64,000 bases of DNA from Hemerocallis citrina (Eukaryota; Streptophyta; Magnoliopsida; Asparagales; Asphodelaceae). The stretch lies in the NCBI GenBank assembly GCA_017893485.1, contig CM030359.1:34145994-34209993 (forward strand), given 5' to 3'. Position 1 is the first letter of the stretch. Every line of letters begins with the position of its first letter. Under the pieces are notes generated by a model. That model did no database searches, was not told the origin of the DNA, and was given only the letters and a program-made list of their open reading frames with translations. The translations under genes and the position numbers were made by a program. Positions 1 to 11,326 of the stretch are shown one piece after another.

Positions 1-945
1 AAAGCCATAGAATTCCACTCCTATTTGCATTCCTATTGTTATTTGACCCAATACCCAAAACCCAATTGTATACCTATTGCTAGCTACTAATACCCATTAC
101 CCATTAGCCCACATCTAAATCCTATATATAAACCCTCCTAATCTAAACATAACCCTAACCCTAATAATCCTCTCCTAATCCCAGCCTCCCTACTCTCTCC
201 CTCTCCTTGTCCCTGCTGCCCCCTACCCCAGGCCGAAGTCCACCATCTACCCACCAGGCCGACCACCACCTCCGGCTCTCCCCTACTCCACCTTCGACAC
301 CCATCAAAACCCGAGCCCTCCATCCCTTGGCCTTGCCGACCCTCACACCTCACCACCATCATCAAAGCTTGCACATCAACCCTAGTATCTCTCTTCGTGG
401 TGTTCTCAAAGTGGTCTCTAGCCACTTTGATCGTTGCTTCAAGAAAGGTTCGTTCGTGAGAGGATTCATTCGTGATTGCTTGGATTCGTTGCTTGTAGCG
501 GATTTTCGTTCGTGGGTTTTTCTCAAGGCTTGATTACATCGTTCTTCATCCACCAATTAAGGCAAGTAAACTAGTACTCCAATTTATTTGTTTGATACAA
601 GTACCAAAGTTCACCTATAGTATAGTTGGGTCTAGAGACAACCTTTGATTGTGTTTTCCTTAATGAGTTTTGTCCTCTATTAAGATATTTTGGCCATAGA
701 AGACTCACGACACAAATCTGACATAAATAACCTAGGAATCGTCCGTTCTTGAATTGGATCGTGTATGTGTGACCTTTGCGTAATTTTGTATTTGGTTGAT
801 ACCCATTGGAAATTCGTGGCGCGGACATGTTATATACCCTAAATCATGATGTTTAGACACTTGGTAGACTATGATTTCATGTTTGGGTGTGTTTGGATCA
901 ATTTTCTTGAATCTATGTTAATTTTGTTTTCAAGAAAGAAATCTG
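1..945 (+). mobile_element. Long LTR (family A/B), left part of copy A
   Basis: This is the left part of a long LTR whose 5' end lies outside the window. It resumes at 7621 after a LINE insertion and ends at 9714. The assignment rests on collinear similarity to the complete solo LTR at 52950-56741. Both copies have a CCCATT-rich leader, a TATA box, CT-rich leader sequence, a GGCAAGTAA motif (about 560 here, 54138 there), and the shared text around GGTTCTAGAGACAA. A short proline-rich reading frame at 207-533 has no counterpart that I recognise, and I do not call it a gene. Confidence 0.75.
122..133 (+). promoter_or_regulatory. TATA box of LTR copy A
   Basis: CTATATATAAACCC lies at the position matching CTATATATGTA in the solo LTR near 53630. 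It is followed by a pyrimidine-rich leader. It is inferred to be the core promoter of the plus-strand LTR. Confidence 0.5.
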
Positions 946-970
946 GAGCGATTGAAATATTTTGACACTT

Positions 971-2100
971 ATGGCGCCATTTCGTTCAATGGAGGTTCTA
1001 TCCCTATCTTCACTCTTAACTCGTTTCTCAGTATATCATGTAATGTGAAGGATTGGGACTGATTTCTTTGTTCTTGCTCTAACGGCGATGTCGTTATCCG
1101 TTGTCCTTCCCCTAAGCTGCTTCAAGATCTGATTGAGAATGCTTCATTAATCGATCGGTTTCGATCTCTCTTTCGATTCGAAATGGGTTCAAGAGATCCC
1201 CTCTAAGTCTGGCCCCAAACTTATTTCTACGATTGTTACTTTATTGGGTCTTCCTCCGTTTTGCGACTCATTGCAACGAGTGGGAAATATGGCTAATTAT
1301 GTAGGCAAATTGCCAGCATCTCTTCAGCATCTAAACTAGCTTCGGGTTGTTGCAAGTGAAGCGATCTTTGACATTTCCCGAGTGTCATGAGCGCATTGAG
1401 GCTTTTGTGCTGAAGGATGGGTATCGTTTCCTTCCCTGTTTCGGTTCAATATCACATTCCCTCATCTTCAGGGGGATCTGGTCAAGCTATTTCTTCTCTT
1501 CCTTCTCAAACGATGCCGCTGCCTTTCCGCCCCTTCGTCTTTCCACCCTGGTTCTGTCTCTTCTTCTAAATCACTGTGGGAAGGCACCTCTTAAAGCATT
1601 GTAAGAAAAAATTCCAAGTTCCTAACAAATCTATTGTTCCTTCCGGCAAAGCAAAGAGCTTGCCTGCCAAACCGCCGAATCTGGTATGGATCAATCCGGA
1701 TCTCCCTTCTCAACATTCGTCTAAGGTTGCACCCAAATCTTCGGCTCGTCCGAATGTTCCTCCTTAGCGGCAGCCACATTATCTGAAGCTCATGTTGTTA
1801 AGCATCCGCCTCCTCCTGTTCATTTAGCCGCTGGGGAGTCTCCCTCTTCTCCAAGCGCTTAGTCTCTGAATCTCTGTGGCCCAAATGGGAGTGTAAACCC
1901 GCATTACGAATCTGATTGGCAGCTGTTTCAGAAGCAAGCTCACTTCTCTCTATCACGGCTGCTGACCCTGCGCTAACCCCATATCAAGGTCAAAAACGAT
2001 AAAGCTTCGCAGGCCCCTTGCTGGATTGGACCTCGACAAATTGTTTGGAGGACGAAGAAGAAGATCGTAAGCGGGTTTTGAGGCCTGCCAGTAAGGTTAG
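971..2100 (+). pseudogene. LINE-1 ORF1-like (RNA-binding/gag-like) remnant
   Basis: The region between the LINE 5' end and ORF2 has short coding-like stretches in several frames. Examples are a segment near 1160-1310 that reads like the Trp/Pro-rich DUF4283-type core of plant L1 ORF1 proteins, and a basic stretch rich in Lys, Pro and Ser at 1576-1767. In plant L1 elements ORF1 encodes a nucleic-acid-binding chaperone with a zinc knuckle. I cannot see a clear CCHC knuckle here, and there are many stops and frame changes. The assignment depends mostly on position upstream of ORF2 inside the LINE. Confidence is therefore limited, and the edges are approximate. Confidence 0.4.
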
Positions 2101-2790
2101 TTATTACTTTTATTCGTATGTTTTTTCATTTTGAATTCTTTTTTTTTGCAAACTATTGCTGTGCGATTAGTGTTTCTTAGCTTCTTCTTCGGCCGGGTGC
2201 CTCGCCACCCGTGCCGCTTCTCTTCATTCGTTCTTTATTCGGTGAGAGCTGTTCCATATCTTCTACATTAAGATTGCGATGCACGCCACTTTAAGTGCTT
2301 TTTTACCCAAATTCAGCGCTATTTTCTATACTGGATTGTTTTCCTTCTCCGGAACAATTTTAGTGTTCTCGCTCTATTAAATCTCCCATGTCCGGTATCT
2401 CACACTAATTGCTCTTCTACTTTGGCCGTCGCTGCTGGCTTTCACTCGACAGTAGTAGTGTCGAACAATGCTCTATCCAAGGATCTCTTGTCATCGGTTT
2501 CTAAATCCAACCCCCGTCTGATTCGATCGAGTGCTCGAATACAGGCCTAAATCAGCTGCTTCTGCCTCTCGGCCTCCCTCAGTGGTCTAGTCCGTCTGCC
2601 TCTAATTCTGTATCAATAAGATCGTCCCTAGGTTCTATCTTTCATCTTCAATTTGATCAGTGCTCGGATAGTGAGGCTCATTTCCATTTCTTCGAAATTA
2701 GGTTTTTTCCCTGTATCTTCCCCTTCGTCCTGTGGCCTTCGCCATCAGAAAAAAGAACGATTTAGAGGTCAAGGATCACAATGGTGTTTT

Positions 2791-5700
2791 ATGATTACAT
2801 TATCCTGGAACATTAGGGGACTAAATTGTCCCGATAAACAAAGAGCGGTCTTTCATCTGATTTCTTCTTCTCACTGCGATCTCATTTCCGTCCAAGAATC
2901 TAAGCTTGAGGCCCCCCTCTCCATCGATCCTTAGATCGATCGGAGGAACCATCATATCTAAATGGATTTCTCTAGATGCGATTGGGTTCAAGGGGAGGTA
3001 TCCTCTTTGGTTATAAAGAAGCTATTTTCTCTATAGTCTCGATTAGACGTCTCACTTTCTTCCTTATTGTTCAACTTCTTTGGATGCCTCTTAACACCAA
3101 TCTCATGATTATCTCCGTTACAGCCCATCTTCCTCCGAAGGTCGACCGTTGTTTTGGAGCGAATTCTAGTCCTTCTCCCCTACTCTAACGAATTGTGCAT
3201 CTTTCGTGGGCGACTTTAATGTCACGAGATTCGCCGCCGAAAGATCTACCAATCGTCGCTCGGCAACCCTGTTCAATGAGTGCATCCGATCTTACATCTG
3301 ACCGATATTCGTTATCGGGTAGATCCTTTACTTGGTCGAACCTCCGCCATCTACCTTCAATGGCGAAGCTCGATCGCTTCTTGGTGTCCAATGAATGGAT
3401 TAACCGTTTTCACAACTCTTTCGCTCTAGCTCTGCCTAACCCCTCCTCTGACCACGTGCCAATTACGCTACACTCCGATTTCCAATTCCCTCGTCATCAT
3501 CAATTCAGATTCGAAAAATTTTGGTTGCACGACCAAGTTTTTGTTAACCTTGTTTCTGAATGCCTACGGCGATATCTGGCTCTTCTGGTTTAGGGTCCAT
3601 TCTTCTCAAACTCCATGCGATTAAATTCGGGTGTAAAATTGGCGCTATAAAAGGCAATTTAACACTAATTTCCTCAAAAAGTTTTACCTCTCCTCCATTG
3701 AATCAATAGATAAAATGGAGGAGCAAGGCCCGATCTCGATTGAATTGTTCAACGAGCGGCGTTCATGCAAACAAGAATTTCGGACATTCTTCACCAAGAA
3801 CATGTGAAATGGGCCCAAAGAGCCAAATTTCGGTGGCTCAAAGAGGGTGACTGCAATACTGCTTTTTTTCATAATTATGCTTCCCATAGACAAAGATGTA
3901 ATCATATTTCGTCTATCATTCATGAGGGAATTGAACATTCTTCTAATGAAGATATTCACCAATCTTTCCTCAATTTCTATTAAAATCTCCTTGGATCGTC
4001 AAAACCGAGGGCGCTGAGCCTGGATTGGACTCATCTGTACGGCGAAGTTCCTAACGATCTATCTGCTCTTGAAGCACGTTCTCCATGGAAGAAATCAAAG
4101 CGGCGGTATTTGCCTTAAAAGCGATGTGGCTCCGGGTCCGGACGGATTCCCCACCTTTTTCTTTCAAAAGTTCTGGAATTGGTTGAAAGATGACCTTTAC
4201 CGGATGTTCGCCGACTACATCTAGGCTCTTTCCTCCTTTGACCGCATCAACTACGCGCATATTGTTCTTATCCCTAAGATGTTAGGAGCGAATACCGTGG
4301 CGAATTTCTGGCCGATTAGCCTTATCAATTCAACCTTCAAATTATCATGAAGGTTCTGTCGGCTAGACTTGGAGAGGTGATATCGCCTCTCATCGATCCG
4401 GCCAATCGGGGGTTCATTAAGGATCGTTTTATTCTCGATAGCATAGCTTCGGCTCAGGAAATCATTTCCTCTTTGCCACAATTCTAAATCTGAGGGGATT
4501 CTCCTCAAACTTGATTTTCAAAAAGCTTACGATAACGTATCTTGGAGTTCCCTTTTCGACATCTTAATCAATAGGGGATTTGGACCCAAATGGATCGCTT
4601 GGATTAAATCCAGCCTATTTGCAGGTACCCTCCCTCCATCCTCATTAATAGTTCAGAGGGTCACAAATTTAAAATCAATGTGGTCTCAGGCAAGGTGACC
4701 CGCTTTCTTCTCTGTTATTCTCTCTTGTAGCAGATGTGTCAGTAAACTTCTTCGCAATGCTTAGGAGGCACAGGTCATCGAAGGACCTGGGAGAGTCTCA
4801 GACCCTTCACTGGCGTACTGAACCTTCAGTACGCAGATGACACCATCATCCTGGCCAAACCTAATTCTCATACCCTCAGAAACCTGAAACTGCTTCTCTA
4901 CTGCTTTGAGCTAGCTTCTGGTCTTACTATCAACTTCCAGAAATCTTCTGTCGTTTGGCTGGGAGGATCGCCTAATAGGCAAGATGAAATCTCTGCTTTT
5001 TTAACTGTCCGTCGCTTCTTTTCCAATTACGCATTTAGGAATTCCCCTGAGGTGGGGTAAACTTCATAGATCGGATTGGTCTCCGATGATTGATAAGGTA
5101 GAATCCAGGCTTTCGGTGTGGTCTGGGAGACAATTGTCTCGAGGCAGTAGATTAATTCTGCTCAACTCAGTTCTCTCCCTCGATCCCCCTATAAATGATG
5201 TCTTTCTACTTCATCCCTTCTTGGTTATCAAAAGAATCGACCAGATTAGAAGTAATTTCCTCTGGTCTGGTTCTTCTAATTACAATCTAGGATCGCATCT
5301 TTGTAACTGGAAACTAGTCTGCTCTTCGAAAATGGCTGGTGGTTTAGGGGTCTTAGACCTTAGACACCAAAACCTTGCCTTGCTAGGTAAATGGCTTTGG
5401 AGATTCCTCAAATTTTGAGGACCTCTCCTGGATCAAAAGCATCAAAGCCAATTACTATGTGGCCAATGATTGTGGAGTTTTCCGGAACATCCCATAGGCT
5501 GGCCTCCCCTTTCTGGAAAGGTATTTGAAAAGCGGCAGCGGCTTTCCATTGTGGCTTAAGTCACGGTTTGTGCCGATGGATCAATGACCAGATTCTGGAC
5601 TGATATCTGGATCGGTAACACTCATTAGCATCGGCTTTTCCAGCTATTTTCCATTTTGCTTCCAATCCTCTGGCTTTGGTGTCAGATTACAATAGCTTCT

Positions 5701-6403
5701 ATGATGGTCATAGGGATTGGGTGATTCCCCTCACGTCCAATCTTCCATCCCACTTAACTTCCCGTTTTTCGATAATTTGATTGAAGTTATTAACAACGCG
5801 GACTGGCACGATAAAGAGGAATTCTTTTGGCGATGGAATTCGTTCAAAGAACTTCTCAGTCCGTTCGTTCTATCTCTTCCTCAATTTTAGAGGGATTAGA
5901 TCGCCATTCTATGACTTGGTTTGGAAATCTTGCGCACCGTTGAAGGTTAAGATCCACGTGTGTTAGCTCTTAACAATAAACTCCTTACCATTGAATTGCT
6001 CAATAAAAGAAATCTAGCATGGGGACAATTGTGCCCCCTGTGCGACTCTGTTTCTGAGAATGTGAACCACTTGTTCGTTGAATGCGACTACACTCTTTCT
6101 CTCTGAAAATTACCGTTCTGGCTTGGGAAGCGTCCGACATTCCTGATCAGTTTGGTCGACTGCTGGACGAAGCGTCCTCCTAACTGTGCTTTCCACAAAT
6201 CGTGGATCCTCTCCCTCCAGATTATTTTTTGGTTAATTTGGAGAGAAAGGAATCACCGAATTTTCCGGCAAATTTATACTTCCCCTCGTTCATTAGCAAA
6301 CGAATTGTTATTTTTATTCAATTTTTGGTCTTCTTTAAAAACGGAAGCTAGAGAAAACTTGAAATTTGAAAGGATGGAGAAAGCTTTTCAGTTGTCTTAT
6401 TAA
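2791..6403 (+). pseudogene. LINE-1 ORF2: endonuclease-reverse transcriptase remnant
   Basis: In intact L1 elements ORF2 nicks target DNA and copies the RNA in place. The start is placed at the ATG at 2791, which opens the endonuclease motif LSWNIRGLN, followed by CDLISVQESKLE. The endonuclease C-terminus is at 3195-3593, with GRSFTWSN, AKLDRFLVSNEW and the SDH motif. RT motifs follow: LLKLDFQKAYDNVSW (about 4500), QGDPLS (about 4690), and LQYADDTIIL with the catalytic YADD near 4830. The zf-RVT region lies at 5781-5966 and the usual WLIWRERNHRIF tail at 6152-6403. The pieces lie in all three plus frames, so several frameshifts and stops separate them. Confidence 0.85.
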
Positions 6404-7620
6404 TCTCAATGCTATTTAATGTTCACTGCACCTCTTTTGGTAGTTCTTGTTCTTTTTTGCATCTGTAGCTCTACGTGTCTTTTTTGCAGCTCTCTCTCTA
6501 GCTACATTATTGTTTCTGTTTTGAGTTTAGAGGTGTGGCCCCTAAGCGTTTCCCCTGGATGTTTTTTTGCAGGATTAAAGGGTAGTTTAGCCTACCTTTA
6601 TAATGCTTTTTGCAACTATGTTGACTCTCTTTGGGCAGTTCTGGCTTTTGGGTGTTGTGTTTTTTTGAAGCCCAGCTCATCTTTGGGACAGGCATCTTTC
6701 GTTCCTCTTCTCGATGTTTTTCTGGTCCTGACGCTTGGTTCGGCCCTTGTGTTAGATCAGCTTGGTCTGCAGGCTCTCTTGCTAAGCTATTGCTTTTGTT
6801 ATGTCTCAATGCTGTTTCTCCTCCTGCTGGGTGTTCTTAATGTTACTTCTGACGATTATCAGTCTGGCATGGTAGTTGTTGTATTATGTCTTTTTGGTTG
6901 GGGGAGTTGCTGTGTTCTGTGCTCTGTGGTTTTCAGACTGATTTGTTCATATGGCTCGTTCTTTTATTTTGTTGCGTTGTGATCAGTCTGTTGTTTTAAA
7001 CGATGGTGTCTGGTTTTCTTGTTACTATTATCTAGTTGATGATTACCCAGCTTGGGTATCACTTATGAACTTGATAGTTCTATTCTTTTGCCCTTTGATG
7101 TACTGATGAGTTGCCTACTTTAGCGATAGCCACTGCCATTCAGCTTCATCGCTGGCGGTATATCCTGCTACCTGAGTTATTTGATTGATAGTTGCTTCTT
7201 TCGAGCTCTCCCCTGATCTCCGGGTCTGGGGTGCTCCCCTTTTCGGCGCTGGAGCAGAGTTTCGGATACTCTCTGTATCCATGTTATCGAAGGCTCGTCT
7301 TTGGTTCTTCGTTGTCAGGGCCAAGGGAGCGGTGGATCCGTCGTCATCCATTGATCTTTTAGATATGTTCCAGCTCGTGAGCTTCTCGTTGCGGTGGCGT
7401 TATCTGCTGGTTGTTATCAGCTATTGTTTAGATCTGGTGTTGTCGTCCTCGCTTTCTTGCTTAATTTTTAGTGAGTCCGTATAGACTCGGTGGGTCTCTA
7501 ATTAGGAGTTTTGTATCTGTGTTGCTTGTTTATGCCTTGTAAGACCTCGCTATTGTTATTATTGTGATATTAAAGCATGGCTGGAGTCGTTTGACTCTAT
7601 CCGTTTCATCAAAAAAAAAA
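6404..7620 (+). other. LINE-1 3' untranslated region and poly(A) tail
   Basis: About 1.2 kb of T/G-rich sequence lies between the end of ORF2 and the A run. It contains a 187-codon open frame (6419-6982) that translates to an almost wholly hydrophobic, Leu/Val/Cys/Phe-rich string. T-rich sequence produces such frames by composition, so I treat this as 3' UTR and not as a gene. Confidence 0.6.
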
Positions 7621-9714
7621 GATAATCTGTAGTTGTCGTTGTTTTTTTTTTGTTGTGGTTTTGTACTATTTTCAAAATTAGCATCTTAATTTCGGTATAA
7701 AACATGAGTTTTAGATAATTTAGTCTATTTTCAAACCCCTCTGACCTTTTTCAGATTCTGTTTTTCGGTAAATTAGATGGACAAATCATTTTAAAGAACT
7801 ATGTTACATATATTTTTTGATCCAAAACTTTGGTAAATATTTCTTTATTAAGTTAGGGATTACCCAGAATTTTGGTGAATTTTATTGATAAGTTTTATGT
7901 GGTGTTTCATGCTAGTTTATAAAATCTATACATGCTGTATTTTGCTCGCTGTTCTATAAAGAACCCTATTTTCACTATGATTCCTTTTACTGTATGAAAA
8001 TTATTTGTGAAACGTGAAAGTTAGTAAATTCTATCTATTTTCATATCCCTTCGGCGGAATTGGAATTCGTTTCACTGGTTGCGAGATATCTTAGTTTTTC
8101 GTAGAGCCAGTGTTGGGATTTCTAGATTCGCTAAACTATGTTTTCTTGATGCTTTCGTATTTTTAATGATTGATCTATTTTTACTGAAAATTTTTGAAAA
8201 CTCTATATTTTGGTTTTGGACATATAGGGGAATACCCCAGATTTTTCGTGGATTTATTCAATGTGTTTTTCATGCTGTTTTCTTATTCTTGAATTTGTTT
8301 CCTTGATTTCTGGCTGAACCTAAATTCTGTATTCAAATCAGTTTTAAGCTGTGTTGTTGTGAACTAGTATATGACTTAATTATATTTGCTGGATTCGTGT
8401 GGAAGTCTACTTTCTAGATCCTTCGACGGATCTAGATTTTCTTATTTGTGACTCTTGGAATCACTGTTTTTGCTACAGCATGGTCTTGCTGTCCTGAACT
8501 TGAGATGTGTTTATTTTGTTCCTTTATGAGATAACTTGCACTTTTACATGTTTAGTTTGCTACTTGCACTTTGACATGATCATGCCATGTTATTCTTGAT
8601 ATATTTCGCACATATACATGTTGTTAGACAATAATAATAAAATAACCAAGCCGGGGTTTAAGGGATAGATCTAATAGTGGATAATTCAGAAATGTGTACT
8701 CGGAAGGGATCCACTGATCCTACGTGATTACTTGACATGATTACTTGATACTTACACGCAAGACACGATACTTTCCACTTGCACTACCTGACACGTGATT
8801 ACATGTATACATGATACATGGAGCTTGGAGCTCAATTACTTACTTGTCCCCGAGTATACTTACCCTTTATGGCCCACTAATGAAATCTAAAGCGAAACTG
8901 TTTGTTGTCGCAATCATGTAGTATGGGCTGCATGAAGTGTTACATAGATATTAATTTACTACAAGAATTGATACATGCTACTTGAACATGATACTTGAAC
9001 ATGATACATGAACATGCTACATGCTTGCTTGATGCTTGACTACATGATACATGAGACTTGTTTACAAGAGACTTGAAACTTGATACTTGATACATGAATA
9101 TATGACACGTGATACTTGACACATGTTACATGATGCATGATTACTTGACACTTGATTTATGCCATGTACACCTGATCACTTTTACCTTGCTAGTTGTTTA
9201 TGTTGACATCACACTTATACCATGTGCTGGTTAGTTTCCCCAAGTGCTTGTATCCTACATTATATGTGACCCGTGACTTGCAATTGACGGGTACTTGTGT
9301 TTTCTCTTTTCCTCTTTCCTGCATTCGATAATTGTAGATTTTGGAGAACAGGTTCCAAATGGTATCGGAGACTTGAAGTTTTTAGTGCTGCATTTTATTA
9401 TATTATTTCTTGTATCTTGATTGGACAATAATTGTATTTGTGTGACTTGGATTATTCTTTTATTTGGGCAATGTGACCCAAGACTTGTGTTTTATTCAGA
9501 TTATGACTATTTGAGATTTATGTATTCGGTTCAAGTATTCTTGATGGAATTCTGACTCATTATATGCATGTGGTTGATTAAATCACTTCCGACTCTGTAT
9601 ATTTCTTGTACATGTTGTAAAGATTTCTTGAACAGCTTATGGATGATGAAAATCATTTGCTGGACTTTTGGTACGTATCCGTATTCCATATTCTTTGGGA
9701 AGCAGGGCGTGACA
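7621..9714 (+). mobile_element. Long LTR (family A/B), right part of copy A
   Basis: This continues copy A after the LINE and ends with AGCAGGGCGTGACA at 9714, matching GCGGGGCATGACA at 56741 in the solo LTR. Shared landmarks in order are: CCAGAATTTTGGTG (about 7865 and 54815), TTTTTCGTGGATTTA (8246 and 55178), AATAAAATAACCAAG (8636 and 55570), TGTACTCGG, and GCTTATGGATGATGAAAATCATT (about 9636 and 56660). No primer-binding site follows 9714. The next sequence is an inverted fragment of the same family. Confidence 0.8.
8940..9150. repeat. Degenerate short repeat array inside LTR copy A
   Basis: The interval is built from variants of TGATACTTGA and CATGATACATG, repeated roughly every 10-20 bases. 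The homologous position of the solo LTR (about 55990-56130) is filled by a different motif, variants of CTGTTATCTGACACTG. The array therefore arose or was replaced separately in the two copies. Confidence 0.65.
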
Positions 9715-10430
9715 GCCGGCTTGGTTATTTATTATTAATATCAAACAAGCATGTAGGTACACAAATATATCAAGAATAACATGGCATGATCATGTGACAA
9801 TTTCAAGTTACAGGATAAACATGTACGGGTAAAAGATAACTCATAAAAGAATGAAATAAACAAATCCCAAATTCAGGACTGCAATACCACACTGCAATAA
9901 AACAGTGATTCCCAGTGTTACAAACATGCAAATCTGAATCCGTAAAAAAGTATAGAAATAGACTCCCAACCGAATCCAGCGAGTATAAATAAGTCATATA
10001 GTAATTCAAAAAATCATAACTCAAAACTGATTTGAATCCAGAAAATAGGTTCAGCCAGAAATTAGGAAAACGAATTCACAGTCAGTAAAACAGCATAAAA
10101 ACTTTCTAAATAAATCCACGAAAAATCTGGAGTATTCCCCTATATATCTAGTATCTAAATATAAAGTTTCATAATTTTCCAGTAAAATTAGCTTAGCTAA
10201 GTAAAATCACAAATCATAAAGAAACGATAGTTTGGCAAATCTAGAATTCCCAACACCGCTGTACGAAAACTGTGATATCTTGCCAACCGTGAAACGAAAT
10301 CCAAATCTGCCAAAGAAAAAAGAAAATAGACACAATAATCTAACTTTCATATTTCATAATTATTTTTCATACAGGAAAAGAAATTAGGATGAAAACACAA
10401 ATCTTTACAGAAGAGCCAGCAAAATTCACC
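9715..10430 (-). mobile_element. Inverted fragment of an A/B-family LTR
   Basis: Read on the minus strand, this segment follows the body of the LTR at about 7880-8655. Examples are CTTGGTTATTTATTATT (reverse of AATAAAATAACCAAG), the complement of TTTTTCGTGGATTTA near 10115, and the complement of the CTGTATGAAAATTATT segment near 10370. It begins directly after the CA end of copy A, so two copies abut head to head. It has no LTR terminus of its own, so it is a fragment. Confidence 0.65.
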
Positions 10431-10451
10431 GAGTATAGTCTGAGCAAAATT

Positions 10452-10975
10452 CACGGCACAAGAGGCTCAGATCACGAGAAAACTTGATTTTGTCGTTTTG
10501 TCGACGTGGCAAAATTTGAGCCATCCATCAGCCGCTGGCGCAAACATCTGGACGATCTGACGGTCCAAGGAGCTCGGAGGTGTTTTTTCCCCAATACGGA
10601 GGTCAGTGCCCCGGTAGCTCAGGGGCGTCTTTCTCCGAATGGGCACCTCGGTAGCTCGGCACTTCGATGGCTACGAGCTACGTGGCCAGGTCCGGGACGT
10701 CCATCAGGCTCGAATCACGGTGCAAGAGGCTCAGATCACGAGAAAACATGATTTTATCATTTTGTGCACGTGGCGAAATCTGAGCCATCCATCAGCTGCT
10801 GGCGCGAACATTTGGATGATCTGACGGTCCAATGAGCTCGGAGGTGTTTTTTCCCCAATACGGAGGTCGGTGCCCCGAAAACTCGGGGGCGTCTTTCTCC
10901 GAATGGGCACCTCGGTAGTTCGGCGCTTCGATGGCTGCCGAGCTACGTGGCCAGATCTGGGGTGTCTGGGGGGTC
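10452..10975. repeat. Two-unit 265 bp tandem repeat upstream of the Tat-1 antisense gene
   Basis: The text CAAGAGGCTCAGATCACGAG occurs near 10459 and again near 10724, and the similarity continues through GAGCTCGGAGGTGTTTTTTC and GAATGGGCACCTCGGTAG. The period is about 265 bases. It lies upstream of the plus-strand accessory gene and may be a duplicated upstream regulatory segment. Confidence 0.75.
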
Positions 10976-11097
10976 GGGCATGAACTTCGAGACAGCACGG
11001 TCGTAGGTTGTTCCTGTCTTTGAGAATTCTGTTGTTTAACATTCTTAATGGGCTTGAGTGGGGCCCAGTATATTAGAAGCCCAAGAGTCGCGCTCTT

Positions 11098-11110
11098 TTT
11101 ACTATAAGTT
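11098..11110 (+). promoter_or_regulatory. Possible TATA box of the Tat-1 antisense gene
   Basis: TTACTATAAGTTCTC is followed by a CT-rich leader and lies about 225 bases before the first accessory reading frame at 11327. It is placed by composition and position only. Confidence 0.3.
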
Positions 11111-11326
11111 CTCACCCCCTTCAACACTTCTCCCATTCTTTCACTTTTTACTCCAAGAAAAAGTTTTTGCTCTCGAGTTGTTCCGCTAGTGGTGATTTTC
11201 GCTCCTGGATGGTTGTGCTAGCTGTCGCGGCGAGGCGAGGAAATTTCCGACAAACTATTCCGACCGAGAACGTACCATCAAGGTAAATATATATATTTTT
11301 TCACTTATATATATATACTTCTCAAG

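Larger units (their letters stand above)
946..7620 (+). mobile_element. LINE-1 (L1-type non-LTR retrotransposon), nearly full length, decayed
   Basis: A 6.7 kb insertion splits LTR copy A. The right end is a ten-base A run at 7611-7620, as expected of a LINE tail. The flanks are GAAATCTG (938-945) and GATAATCTG (7621-7629), a decayed target duplication, and the LTR resumes directly after it. It carries an ORF1-like region, then an endonuclease - reverse transcriptase - zf-RVT ORF2. Many frameshifts make it inactive. Compared with LINE-2 at 27522-33510 its ORF2 is broken into more pieces, which suggests an older insertion. Confidence 0.85.

Noticed and set aside
120..170. ACCCTAACCCTAA near the left edge as telomere-like repeat
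   Set aside because: Only two units of the plant-like heptamer are present, next to a TATA box in an LTR leader. This is too short for a telomeric or interstitial telomere array.
207..533. Proline/histidine-rich 108-codon frame near the left edge
   Set aside because: It is LTR leader sequence rich in CCT/CAC. The homologous region of the solo LTR does not keep the frame.
6419..6982. 187-codon hydrophobic frame that looks like a multi-pass membrane protein
   Set aside because: It lies in the T/G-rich LINE 3' UTR. Such composition yields Leu/Val/Phe/Cys-rich frames by chance, and no family resemblance or start context supports a gene.
8940..9150. CRISPR-like spaced repeats
   Set aside because: Units are degenerate, 10-20 bases long, without unique spacers of constant length, and the sequence is eukaryotic.
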